NCBI GenBank assembly: GCA_032988165.1
Contig: JANTQF010000024.1
Coordinates: forward strand, 124,001 to 188,000
Direction: 5' to 3'
DNA length: 64,000 bases
Origin: Emmonsiellopsis sp. PD_33
Lineage: Eukaryota > Ascomycota > Eurotiomycetes > Onygenales > Ajellomycetaceae
This document shows, piece by piece, positions 10,884 through 23,000 of the stretch. The notes under the pieces were generated by a model. The model did no database searches, was not told where the DNA came from, and saw nothing but the letters and a program-made list of their open reading frames with translations. Position 1 is the first letter of the stretch. Each line of letters starts with the position of its first letter. Made by a program: the position numbers and the translations under genes.

Positions 10884-13605
10884 ATGTCTTCCACCGGCGG
10901 AGATGCGAAGCTGTTCGCCAGAGTATGTTTTCTTTTCTGTCCCGCTGCGTGTCTCATGCTTGTCCTCTGTCTATCCGCACCACATCGCACCACGCCACAC
11001 CTCGCTCCTCTATAGACAGGTCAAACGAGACCTGCATGAGCCGGCTTCGGCCTGGCGCTGGCTAGAGGTTCTCCTCAGACCAGCCGTCCAAATGCGCCCT
11101 CGTTTCCCTATCCCCATCCTGCTCTTGGTCGAGGTCGATTATTAGCATCATCGTCTCCTTGCATCCGTATCCCCTTCTTGGCCATCCTACCCCTTTGACA
11201 TAAACCCCCTCACCCCCGCATTTTACCAGTCATTCCCAAATGTTCATCGCAGGGCTTGCGTATGCGCCGACAGGCTTGCTCACCACCCGTCTTACTCCGC
11301 AGGGCAAAGTCGCGGAGCTCCGCCAGGAGCTCAACAGCGGCGGCAAGAAGGATCGAAATCACTCTGCGAAGAAAATCACGCTGAAGAAGATCGTCGCCAA
11401 TATGACCATGAGCAATAACGATATGGTTGCTCTGTTTCCCGACGTGATTGGGTGCATGAATATCCCGAGCTTGGAAATCAAGAAAATGTAGGTGGGATCG
11501 GTTGAGAAGGACAGTCTGTATCGTGGATATAGAATGCTGATGGGATGGTTACTTATAGGTGCTTTTTATTCCTCGTCAATTACTCCAGGCTAAAGCCCGA
11601 AGTGGCTCTCAAGGCCCTCCCTATGCTTATCGATGTATGGATCCGGATAACCTGATATATACTTTGGGAGGCTGAGGCTGATGCGAATACCGCAGGATAT
11701 GGACGACTCGAACCCTCTGGTGCGAGCGCTTGCGTTACGGACAATATCCTACATACATGTCCGCGAATTTGTCGAGGCTACCGTCCAACCGGTTAAGCGG
11801 CTGTTAGTTGATCCAGACCCATATGTGAGAAAGACGGCGGCGTTTTGTGTTGCGAAGCTCTACGACCACGACCGCAAACTAGTGGAGGCGTCCGATTTGA
11901 TCGATCGACTCAATCAGATGCTGAAGGATGACAATCCTACCGTCGTGTCAAGTGCGTTGGCCGCGTTGATTGATATATGGGAACGGAGCGAGACTATTTC
12001 TCTTACGATTGATTATGCGAGCGCGTCGAAGGTTATTTCTATATTGCCAGATTGCTCTGAGTATGTCACCCTTGTTGAGCACACAGGAGACAGCGACTAA
12101 TAGCATATAGATGGGGTCAAACATACGTTCTTGAAGCCCTGATGGCTTACGTGCCGCGCGAGTCATCAGAAGCACTCCTTTTGGCTGAGAGAATTGCCCC
12201 TCGCCTGTCGCATTCTAACTCAGCTGTCGTTTTGACTTCCATACGCGTTATCCTTTACCTCATGAATTATATATCCGACCAAAAGCAGGTTGCCTCCCTC
12301 TCACGAAAACTCTCCCCGCCTCTCGTCACTCTCCTATCTAAAGGACCCGAAGTCCAGTACCTTGCACTCCGAAATGCAATTTTGATTTTACAAAAGCGTC
12401 CAGAAGTCCTGCGAAATGATATCCGCGTCTTCTTTTGCAAATATAACGATCCGATTTACGTCAAGGTAACTAAGCTGGAATTGATATTCATGTTGGCTAC
12501 CAAGGAGAATATTTCTGTGGTTTTGACCGAGTTGAGAGAGTAAGCTTAGCCCCTTAGAGTCTTACCATATTATTGTATATTCCTGCTGACACAATATAGA
12601 TACGCTACTGAAATCGACGTCCACTTCGTCCGCAAGGCTGTTCGTGCGATTGGTAAATTGGCAATCAAAATCGAATCTGCTGCGAAACAGTGTATTGAAA
12701 CGCTGCTTGATCTGGTGAACGCCAAGATCCCATATATCGTACAGGAGGCCACAGTAGTTATTCGAAATATCTTCCGGAAATACCCCAACCAGTACGAGGG
12801 CATTATCGGCACTGTTATCCAAAACATCGACGAGCTGGACGAACCAGAGGCCAAGGCTGCAGTCATCTGGATCATCGGCCAGTACGCTGACCGCATCGAG
12901 AACTCCGATGGTTTCCTTCAGGATTATCTAGCTACCTTCCACGACGAGACTGTGGAGGTACAACTAGCCCTCCTCACCGCTACGGTGAAACTTTTCATCC
13001 AACGCCCAACAAAGGGCCAGCAAATTGTCCCTCAAGTCTTGAAATGGTGCACCGAAGAGACGGACGACCCCGACCTCCGAGATCGAGGTTACATGTACTG
13101 GCGCCTCCTCTCCACCGACCCTGCCGCCGCAAAATCGATCGTCATGGGCGATAAACCCCCTATCACTGCTGAAAGCGAGAAGCTCGATCCCGCCACCCTT
13201 GAAGAACTGTGCCTGAATGTCGGCACACTCGCGACTGTCTATCTAAAGCCTGTCCAACAGGTCTTCCGCAACGCCAGACCCAAACGGCTAACTGCCAGCC
13301 CCGCTCTACAAAGACCACCACGAGATCAATCCAGAGACCCCTCACTAATCCTAGCTAGCTCAAACGTTCCACCACAAACCGCACCGGTGACTTCCGGGAA
13401 AGCCGATCTTTCTGCCGCCGTCAATGCGGCGGATGATTATTTCTCTAACATTGGCACACAGCAAATGGCGTCTATGAATTTGAATGGTGGCATTGGCGGT
13501 GGAGGTGCGCCGCAGACCCAGTATGTCGTCAATCAGAATCAGCAGCAGGCTTATCAACCAGGGGCTGCTGGGGGGGCGGCGACGGGAGAGTTGTTGCTTA
13601 TTTGA
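10884..13605 (+). CDS. AP-1 clathrin adaptor complex, beta subunit (beta-adaptin)
   Basis: Six exons: 10884-10922, 11303-11487, 11559-11634, 11696-12060, 12111-12539 and 12600-13605, summing to 2100 nt (699 aa) in one frame. The first intron is long (380 nt); the rest are 50-71 nt. The N-terminal adaptin trunk of HEAT/ARM repeats starts GKVAELRQELNS, includes the conserved KKIVANMTMSNNDM and the segment DMDDSNPLVRALALRTISYI, and runs to about residue 530. A low-complexity Ser/Pro/Gln/Gly linker follows and ends ...GELLLI. There is no C-terminal ear domain, as is usual for fungal AP-1 beta. It works in clathrin-coated vesicle traffic at the trans-Golgi and endosomes and supports polar hyphal growth. 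The Saccharomyces counterpart is APL2. Confidence 0.94.
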
Positions 13606-14082
13606 ACATGTCGCACAGACATTGGGGATTGGTTAATATGGGGGAAGGATTGAAGGATGTAAATGATACTCTCAAAGAGGGAAAAGGGAGACTGACCGTT
13701 GGAAATTTGCACTGTCGCCACTGACTGGACGAGATATGTTTTTTGGATGCACCTTGGCTATTTGCTTCTCCTTGTTTCTCCCCCAGACTATCTCTCCCCC
13801 CCTCTCTCCATCAGTCCACCTCTTCTACTCATTTCCTCTTTCCTCTTTTTTACTCCTTTTGTTTTTGGACAAGCGCAAACAACACATAAGCCTTTGACTC
13901 TGATTCTGAGATATATAAAGTTTGTTAGGAGACGACACAACCACGCTTGCCCTTCCCTTTTTTTATTGTATTGTATTGTGCTGTTATCTTCTTTTTCCCT
14001 TTCTATTTCAGTTGGATTTCTTCTGTGCTAGTGTTCTCTCCTCCTGGAATTGTGATTTAATTTAATGTTGTTTAAGCAGGTA

Positions 14083-14127
14083 TCTTCTTTCCTTTTCTTT
14101 CCTTTCCTTTCCTTTCCTTTTCTTTTT
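14083..14127. repeat. CCTTT-type pentanucleotide microsatellite
   Basis: The tract consists of tandem CTTTC/CCTTT units (about nine) in the 3' region of the AP-1 gene. Likely length-polymorphic. Confidence 0.8.
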
Positions 14128-14432
14128 GCATATATGAAATGGAGCACAATATATCCGGACATCTACCCCTTTCTACCTTGTTTTCGGCAAACTTTTAATT
14201 ATGTCAGCCATCTTTGATATTGGAGATTGAGATTAGGCGCGAGATGATTGATTTGGATATTTATTTTATGGTATGCTTATCCATAAAGAAAGCTGACTTC
14301 GTAGGGCATGCTCCTCGAACACGACCCGGCTGGAACAACAAGAGACAAGTAACCTCGTCATATTTGAATAGAATTCAAAACCAAGACCGAAAACGAAAGA
14401 AAAATGTACAAATATCCCCAACCCATCATTTC

Positions 14433-14452
14433 CACACACACACACACATCAC
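14433..14452. repeat. (CA)n microsatellite
   Basis: A short run of CA dinucleotides lies about 55 bp beyond the kynureninase stop codon. Confidence 0.7.
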
Positions 14453-14507
14453 AAAAGCCCACAAAACCAGGCCCAAAAAATCTCATCGTCACCATCATCA
14501 TAATAAT

Positions 14508-16340
14508 TCATCCCTCCTGTCCGGCAGCTCCACCCCCAACAACCCCCCTCTGCACCTCCCCACACGCCCCCAAAAACACCCGCACAAACACCCACACATC
14601 CACGAAAGAATTATACAACGGCGCCGCCGCCACCCGTATCACATTCGGCTTCCGCTCATCAACCACCACCCCCTCCTCCTGCAACCGCGCAAAGACGCCA
14701 TCGAACAGTTCCGGCGCGAGGAGGAGGGAGAGCTGCGCCCCGCGAGCGGTTGGGGGTGAGGGGGTTATGATTGTGAAGGGTCTGGGGGTGGGGATGGGGG
14801 CATGGGTAGGGGATGTGGATGTGGATGGGGATGGGGTAGTTGGTGGATATGGGGAGGTAAGGAGGAGATGCTCCATGTACGCTGTCAATTGGATGGATTT
14901 CTCACGGAGCGCGGGCATGGTTGCTGCCGTGAAGATTTCTAGGGAGGCGACGACGGCGCAGATGTCGAGGACGGAGGGGTTGGAGAGTTGGAAGCCGGCG
15001 GCGCCGGGGCGGGGGGTGAAGTCTGTATATTTTTCAGTGTTACGGCCTTTTAGTGATGGGTTCTGTAGACTGTATATATATGTCTAAGTGGATAGGGAGG
15101 GAGGGAGGAAGGATGGATGCGATATTCAAATGGCGATGTAACTTACTATTATCCATAATAAATCTAGTCCCCTTATCACTTCCCCACCACCCACTCAATC
15201 GCGGACGATAAATCTTCTCCCCATCGTCACGAACCTCCACAGCCCCATGCCGCTCATGCACAAACAACCCGGCCATCACCCCGGGCCCCCCATTCATATA
15301 CTTGTAATTACACCACGCGGCAAAATCTACATCCCACTCATGCAGCTTTAACTCTACGTTTCCCACGGCGTGCGCACAGTCCCAGCCGATAATGATGCCT
15401 TTCGAATGCGCGTGGGCGGTGATGGTGGGGATGTCGAAGTATTGACCTGTGTAGAATTGGATTGCTGGGAGGAGGATGAGGGCGGTGGACGAGGCGTGGG
15501 CGTCGATGACGGAGAGGATTTGGGAGGTGGTGAGGAGGGGGTGGGAGGGGTCGGTGGGCTCGATTTGAACCATGGAGGTAGAGGGGGAGAGGTTGTGGTG
15601 GGTTAGTTGGGATTCGACGGCGAACTATGGGAATTCGTTCAATGTCAATGACGTCCATAGTATATCCCATTTATGATTGGATATATCGTAAAAAGGCCCT
15701 GCCTTTCGGAGAGATATCTAATGCATGCATGCATGTTTCACATACATGGTCACTAGGGAATGCCTTCCCCTCCATAATAATCTTATACCTCTCCTCCGTC
15801 GGCCGGTAGAAGCTTGCCATGAGCAGATGCAGGTTCGTCGTCAGCGTGTCCATGACCGCCACCTCGCTCGTCAACGCCCCAACCACGGGCGCCATAAGCC
15901 TGCACGCCATATCGTCCACATCGACGAATGGAGGCGTCAGTTCATCCTCGTGCGGCACGTAGTGACCAAGCACGCCCTTGGCGGCCCATGTTTGCAGGTA
16001 GCGGTCTATGTATTTGCGCGTGCTTTTGGGCTGCAGGCCTAGAGAGTTGCCGCAGAGATATGTGCATGGCGGCGAGGATGTTGGGTCATCTGGTGATAGT
16101 CGGTTAGTATTTCTGGTTCCTGCGGGAGGGGCGGGGTGGAGGGGGTAGCTAGTATTTATAGTCACCTCCTTCGCGGGGTATGATGCTCTTCCGTGTCAGG
16201 TCAGCTTTGGTGGGAATGATGAATTGGTCTCGGAAATGGGCGAGTTTGTCTTCCGCATCTAGGGCTTCCGCATATTCTTTGTTATACGTCTTCGTATCAT
16301 TTATAAATGGGAATGAGGGGGGTGGTGGAGCGGTCGTCAT
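14508..16340 (-). CDS. BNA5: Kynureninase (L-kynurenine hydrolase)
   Basis: Four exons on the minus strand: 16166-16340, 15746-16089, 15147-15624 and 14508-15022, total 1512 nt, 503 aa, all phases consistent. The PLP enzyme cleaves kynurenine to anthranilate, or 3-hydroxykynurenine to 3-hydroxyanthranilate, plus alanine, in tryptophan breakdown and de novo NAD synthesis (cytosol). Conserved marks: YLCGNSLGLQPK near the N-terminus, AFPSDHFAVESQ, the PLP-binding WDCAHAVGN (Asp255, His258) and the Schiff-base lysine in WCNYKYMNGGPG (Lys281). The Asp-Lys spacing of 26 equals that of the human enzyme. The last exon contains the usual PGAAGFQLSNPSV and a Pro/Ser/Thr-rich insertion (TTPSPSTSTSP) not needed for catalysis. 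Convergent with AP-1 beta; 335 bp from the next gene on the same strand. Confidence 0.95.
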
Positions 16341-16675
16341 TGCGGGGGAGGGTTGGGTTCTTGAAGTGCTGATGGTGAGAACGTAGTCTTTCAGACAGTT
16401 TGTGTTCTTCTAAGAGTCCTCGGCAATCAATCGTATCATATCATATAGGATACTGTTTTATGTTTCCGTCCAAGCTGAAGAAATTACAGGAGGTTAGGGC
16501 TATGACTCCGATGCAAGCCGATGTGGATTATGTAAGCGGCCGGTGAACAAGTCCGACTGCTTCAATATCTCCTTTTTGATATATGAATTGCATTTCAGGC
16601 TGAGCATGTTTAATCTCGAAACTACTTCCATCATAAGAATCACTACCTGCAAATTCTGTATAACTACGCCGCCAA

Positions 16676-17965
16676 TCAAAATCCCACCGTGACGCCAACT
16701 GAAGACGGCACCAAGCGGCCTGGCATCTCCTTTTCAATTTCATATTTAACCCTCCAACCGGAGCAATGACCTGGCAACAAAACTTTTGGATCCAGCGCTT
16801 TGAGGTCTCTTACTGTGGCGTCTATCTGGTCCTTTTCGCTTGTCGCGAGATGGTACCCGCCGAAAATGGCATGTACAGGAACGTCTTGTCCGATCAATTC
16901 CACCACATGCCGCGAGGCATTGACTATCCCGGCATGGCTGCAGCCGCTGAAGATGACGATGCCCTTTCCTATAAGATATCGAGTTAGGACCGGGAGTGGT
17001 AATATCACCCCTAATACTCTCCGAGAAAGAAGTGAGAAGCTTGCCCTTTATATTGCATGCCAGAAGTCGCTCATCTGTGATGGCCTCGTCCTCGTGCCAT
17101 TCCCCAGTGGCTTTATTGAACCGGATCGCATACTTCAGCCCAGTTTCATAATCCGTGACGCGCGGTATCTCTCCGGAAATAAGGAACATGTTATCCAGGA
17201 CAGTGTGGGCTGAACTGTGTTTCTCTACTTTTGCACCAGCCGCTTCGATTTCCTCGAATGAGGGATCGGCTTGTAGCGAGATTGTTTCCGGACCCATGCG
17301 GAATCCTCGATAGTCGGGACGGGATGGGTGCAGGTCCACGACGAGATCCTGGTTAGATTCTTCTTTAACTTTTTTGGCTTCTTTTATCATTTGGATGGTT
17401 TTGAGCATGCCGCCTATATATGATGGGGAGTCAACCATCAGCCTGTGTCGTAACGGGTTCATATAATCCGGCCTAGAACTCACCTGAATGATCACGATGC
17501 CAATGGGATAGATGAATCCTTTCCACACGAGATAGATCCAGCCCGAGGCGCTTCGCATTCTCCTCCCAGGAGCTTTCTGTAGGCCCGACATCGAAGAGCA
17601 TGCTGCGACGTTCGTCTCCCTTGATGGCTGTCTGCAGTAGATAGTGATACACATGACATTAGATCAGTGACCATAAAACCCTACATCATATAGCCAGTAT
17701 ATATAGATAGTCAATTCTTAGGTTTTTGTATGAAATAACCTACAAGCAGAACAGACAATCCATGCGCAGAACAGCACACGTCCTCCAGATGAAGCTCCCT
17801 AGAAGCTTCTGCTCGATCCTGCGGATGATATGGGGACCTCATCGCCACATGCCCGAATAGACCGGATACCTCAACCGTGCCTGGGGCAGGGGGAGACATC
17901 ACATCGAGTTCATTGTCAATTATCACGGTTGCCTCGAGGGCATCGATTTCTACTAGTGACGACAT
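16676..17965 (-). CDS. MBL-fold metallohydrolase (dihydropterin/beta-lactamase-like)
   Basis: Four exons on the minus strand: 17744-17965, 17484-17631, 17045-17413 and 16676-16968, 1032 nt, 343 aa. The metal-binding motif is HLSHWHRDHSGG (His117, His119, Asp121, His122). Downstream are the family's CSHAGIVN, GGYHLA and LLPGHCSGW blocks, which supply the remaining metal ligands. The family (annotated near 7,8-dihydropterin-6-methyl-4-(beta-D-ribofuranosyl)-aminobenzene-5'-phosphate synthase in prokaryotes) has no settled function in fungi. The third intron fits best as a GC-AG intron (donor GC at 17044-17043), which restores the family motif NIKGKGIVIFSGCSHAG. A GT donor 27 nt further in would keep frame but add nine unusual residues. 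Substrate unknown. Confidence 0.85.
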
Positions 17966-20086
17966 GGCTGGGCCTGGGGGGTGATGTGCGCTGGGATATA
18001 TAGATAATAGTGCTCAAGAGGAAGAACTGCGTCTGTGGGAGCAGGGGACTGCCTGAGTTAAATACTCGAGAGTGGACAGAGATAGAGATGACTTAGTTTT
18101 AGAATGGCTGTAGATTGGGTTTAGACCCCCAAGGACGGGGTTTTTGAACCTCAGCTCCGAATCGCCGGAGACTTTTTTGCAGCAAGGGATGCTGCTTTAT
18201 TTAGTTATTATTATTATTATTATCAATCATATTTTTCTCAGCTGTATGGCAGCCAGTGACTATGACAGCTAGACTGTGATACTAATTAGATACATGAAAT
18301 ATGTCATCCTTGGTGGGAGACATCAAACTACACCCATTTGGATATAGTGCCTCAGGGGGGCCTCTTAACCAGGCCCTGTATGGTCACCCATCTCCTCTGC
18401 TTTATTTAGTTAACAACTTGTTCCTGAATAACCCCGTGCCACTAATATTTCCTATCCTGATATCGACGAGATAGTACCTAAAAGATTCAACAACTCATCT
18501 CAAATGTTTCTTCACTCTAAACAATGGTATTCCCAGAAGCACTGTATCAGATTGCCTCGTCCTCGACCAGGATACTATTCTATAAGATTTGTCTGCATGC
18601 ATTACACCCTGGTACCCCAGCCCTCACCTAGCTGGGGGAGAAACAAGCTCAGTGCTGTAGGAGATTTCTATACACTTGCAGGCAAAGTATATCTACTTTT
18701 GTCCCCTAGAAGTATGATATCAATTTTTATAAGGCAACAAATGTATAGTAGGTTAAGCTTTTCTCAGGTGTATATAAAGATGGGGGGTAATGATCCCACA
18801 TGGGCAACTATGTCTAGTTCCTGCTTGCGCATATTAATATTCCACCCAAGACGATCACCAATTGCTGAGAGGGAGGATAAACGTTCTACCGAACTCTCTG
18901 GCCCTCTGTTCCCTCATTTCATGAGTTATCTATCCTCTTCCCCATCGTGCAAAAATTTGCGAGGAAAACAATAAACTAAGACGGACGGGAGGGTGGCGCG
19001 CAGGTAGTGGCCGCTCGTGTGGTCACTCGAGGGCCGATGGTGACGGGGGACGATGATGGGAGGTACTCAGGAGTCAGGGGTCGTCTGCTTAGGACTAGCG
19101 AATCCGGAGTTGGCATCGTCCACGTTCAGGTTCGGTGTTAATTCCACCACTACGGCCTGGGAACTATCGCTATCAATATTCGAAGGCCTCTCGGTAGCTC
19201 GTCTTTGACGGCGTTCTGCCTCGCCTGATCACGAAACGGAGCGCGAAAACTCATCAAACAGAAGCACAGAGTCTTCTCAATTCGAGTCCTGGGAATTCCA
19301 GGCCCTGCGACACCCGCCATTCCGTATATACCGGGATCACCCGGGTGGTAATAAAGGGTACGTGGGTCGTCGTGCGGCACCCAGAGCCACATCCATGCGG
19401 CCGTGCGTTAAATATGAATACTCCAGGCCCTCTTGAATCATTACGTGAGATTCTTGGACGATGGCGGACCTGAACAGCCGCGCGGCGTTATATCTCGATT
19501 TCTCCGGCTCTTCCGCCGGAACACGATCAGTTTTGTGGTTGTTGGTTGGCTAGCATCGACTTCATCATCTTCGTCCAGAGCATTGGCTGGATTAGTTATC
19601 GAACCACACTCCGCTGCCTAACCGGAACTCCTCGCGGGCATCTGGTATTTTGCACAACTCAGCGACGATGTCGTGTACATGGTCTTCGACATGGAATGAC
19701 TCGGATATGGCTAATGGCCACCCTGAGGGTCTATCTCAACCGATGGGAGTTGTTAAAAAGGATACTGGTCTTATTGATAGGGAAGTGGTTGAGGGCTCCC
19801 TGCTTGCTTCTTATCCATTGGGTGAATAGGTTCGTCCGCGAACTAAAACTGCAGATACAAATGAAGACTGCGAAATGAAGAAACTGCCAATACAAGCCAA
19901 ACTGAAGCCACCTGAGGATGATATAATGAGTATGAGACACCTTTAAGGTGTCAGGGATGGGAAAGGGGTTGAGCCTGGGATAAATAATGTGGGGCCTTTG
20001 GGGAATAATGAATTGCTTGTCATCGAGAATCAAGACAGGGCTAATGAAACAGTGCTAACAGAATAAATGAGGCAGGGTTAAACAAA
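17966..20086. other. Intergenic accessory stretch with repeat copy and unresolved sequence
   Basis: No convincing gene. It contains a TTA microsatellite near 18205-18222 and the first copy of a dispersed direct repeat (18401-18858). The CpG-rich segment 18960-19860 has short open frames on both strands, e.g. minus 19150-19392 with WLWVPHDDPRTLYYHPGDPG-like content (here MWLWVPHDDPRT). This could be a gene remnant, but I recognise no family. Confidence 0.4.
18401..18858. repeat. Dispersed direct repeat, copy 1
   Basis: Shares blocks with 28933-29272 in the same order and orientation: TTTATTTAGTTAAC, CTGAATAACCCC, GATTTGTCTGCA, GATTTCTATACA-like, AGGTGTATATAAAGATGGG, TAATCCCACATGGG-like and TCTAGTTCCT. 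This copy is longer by about 130 bp after the first third. No coding capacity or clear terminal repeats; probably a decayed non-autonomous element or LTR piece. Confidence 0.7.
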
Positions 20087-23000
20087 TTAGGTGGCGAAAG
20101 TGCAATAGGGATAGAGATAGGGGTTTGTTTCAGGCGTAGTCGCTATAGCCAAAGCTTCGGTAATCCCCCTCATCTTGACGTTGCTCCTCCTATCTCCTAG
20201 TCCAGCCTTAGCAGCCCAAGGCCCTGATAGCCCTTCAATCTCTTCCCAAGGTTGGCTACTTCCAAGTTCGGAACGGGCACCCATCCTGCGAGATGTTATC
20301 GATCGCGAATCCCACTCGTCCCGTGAAAAGCCCAGTGAGCAATAGGGCGTGTTCCGAGCTAGAAAAGCGTCTGGATCAACCACGTCTGGGTCATCTTTTG
20401 TCCCAGTGATGAGCTTAACAACTCCGTCCCATCCTTTCTGTTTTGCTATCAGCAAAGGAGTTCTGCCCTCATTATCCGGACAGTCTGGGTTAGCCCCATT
20501 CTGCAGCAGTATCTCAGCTGCTGAGGCGAAGCCATGGATTGCTGCCCAGAAGAACGGACTGCGGCCGCTTTTGTCTTTGGAATCTGGATGCTGCGTTTTT
20601 TCCAACAAATATTCGACCACTTCATTACGGGCACTGCTTGGGCCTGCCCCAACAGCAGCCCATGATAACGGTGTGCGGCCATTGTTGTCCTTGAAATTCG
20701 GGTCAGACCCGTTGTCGAGCAGTTCTTTCACCACACGAACAAAACTTTGAGTTGCGGCCCATGAAAGCGGTGTCCGGCCATTATTGTCCTTGGAATTTGG
20801 ATCAGCCCCATTCTCTAGCAGTATTTTCACCACACCAACAAAACTTTTAGCTGTAGCCCATGAAAGCGGTGTTCGGCCGTCGTTGTCCTTGGAATTTGGA
20901 TCAGCACCGTTGGCCATGAGTAGTTCCACACAAAGGGATTCTGCAGCCCATGACAAGGGCGTCCGACCATTCTCATCTACGCTGCTAGTGTCGACATTGC
21001 TTCTAAGGAGTAGTTTTATCGTTTCGGCTTCACTGGCTGCAGCTGCCCAGGATACAGGCGTTCGACCGTTGCAATCCCTGATATCGGGCTCGGCCCCCCT
21101 CTGGAGTAATAGCTTGACTGTCTCCGCGCTATTTTTGTGTGCTGCTGCATATGATAGAGGCGTACGATGATTAAGGTCCCTGAAGTCAGGGTATAATTCC
21201 TTCCCCAACAAGATTTTCACCGTTGTTTCATTGCTTTCAACATCGGTGGCATAAGATAATGGGGATCGATCCTTATTGTCTCGCAAATCGGGTTGAGCTC
21301 CATTTTCAAGAAGCAGGCTAAGGACCTTGGGAGCAGGGTGGCAAGCTGCATATGACACTGAGTTTCGGCCATTATCATCAACAGAGTTGGGATCGCATCC
21401 TCGCTTAAGAAGCATTTTAATCAACTTGTGAGTATCACCCCGATCTGAGGAGCTGCTCGTCACCCATGATAGTACACTTCTTCCGTCGTCATCCTTGGAG
21501 TCCGGATCAACTCCTCTTTCGAGCAATTCTTCGAAAATGGCGCATCTGTCGTCCATTCCTGATGCAGCCCATGATAAGGGAGTTCGACCATCGCTATCCC
21601 GGGTCTCTGGTTTGGCACCCTTTTCTAGAAGAAATCTGACCTTTCGATGACACCGTGTGGCAGCCCAGGATATTGGCGTGCGTCCTTGATTATCCCTAGA
21701 CTCCAGATCAGCACCGGCCTCGAGAAGGAGGTTGAGGCCTGAGATGTTCAACCCCTTGCGACCACTAGACAATCTCCTCTCAACTGCTCGAGAAAATGGG
21801 GTTCGGCCATTCTTGTCTTTTGAATTCACGTCTGCCCCGCTTTGTAGGAGCACTTCCAACGTCCGCAACTCATCCAGGCGAGTTACAGTTCCTGCCATCG
21901 ATAACGCAGTCCGCCCATCTCTATCTTTGCTTTCCCGGTCGGCTCCATTTTCCAATAAAATTTTAATCAGCCCCGGTTTGTCTTCACCAAAGCAATTGGC
22001 CCCAACTGCCTGCAGCAGAATCGGTGTGCCCTTTCTATTGTTGACATGAAGATCTGCCCCCGCATCAAGCAGGAGCTTGATTAATGTTTCGTTGCCACGG
22101 TATTTTGATATTGCATGCGATAGTGGAGTTTCGCCATATTTGTCCCTGAAATTTGGATCACAGCTGTTCCCAAGCAACATTTTTACAGTCTCTGTCGACG
22201 AAGCTGCCGCTGCTTTAGCTAGTGCCGTTTGGCGATAGCTGCCAATAGACTCCGGCTCGACTCGTTCCAAAAATAATTTCACGACGTGTCGGTGACCCTT
22301 TTCGGCAGCTAAAATCAAGGGTGTATTTCCGTCACTGTTCTTGAAGTTAGGGTCGGCTCCTTCTCGTAGAAGCATTTCCACCACCTCACCAGAGTCACTG
22401 TCTGCTCTCGCAGCCTGCGATAGAGGGGTTTCCCTTTTGTGATCCTTGTGGTTAGGGTCAGCTCCTTTATCTAGCAAGGCCTTAACAGCTTCCTTGAAGC
22501 CGCTTCTCGCCGCCTTCATCAATGGGGTCTGACCCTCACGGTCCGTAACATCTACCTCCGGCTCATATCGGAGTAGTGACTGAAAAACGATATTAGAACG
22601 GCGTGTCGCTGCATGTAATAACACACTTTGCCCCATGTGGTCCTTTGTGTTTGGGTCCGCTCCTCTCTCCAGTAGCAACTCCACCATCTCTTCCCACTGA
22701 TACCTGCTTTGAAGCTGTAGAAGTGGTGTTTGGCCATGTTTGTCCTTGCAGTTGGGGTCAGCACCCTTTTCCAGCAAGATCTCAGCCACAGCCTTACGAC
22801 CATGCAGGATAGCTTTCGACAGCGGCGTTCGACCGTCGGGGTCGTTCAAGTTGGGATCGACACCTCGCCCAAGCAACAGCCTCACGATTCCCGCATGTCC
22901 ACAAACTGCTGCTTCGTGCAATGGCGTATGGCCTGAGTTATTGGCGGATAGCAGATCCGCACCCAGCGACACCAGAGTTTCAACGGTTGCTTTCTTGCCG

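Larger units (their letters stand above)
13606..14507. other. Convergent 3' region between AP-1 beta and kynureninase
   Basis: Non-coding, pyrimidine-rich on the plus strand (13760-14000), with two microsatellites listed separately. It holds the 3' UTRs of two convergent genes. No gene or RNA seen. Confidence 0.5.

Noticed and set aside
18504..18974. 156-codon plus-strand frame
   Set aside because: Overlaps the dispersed repeat whose second copy does not keep the frame.
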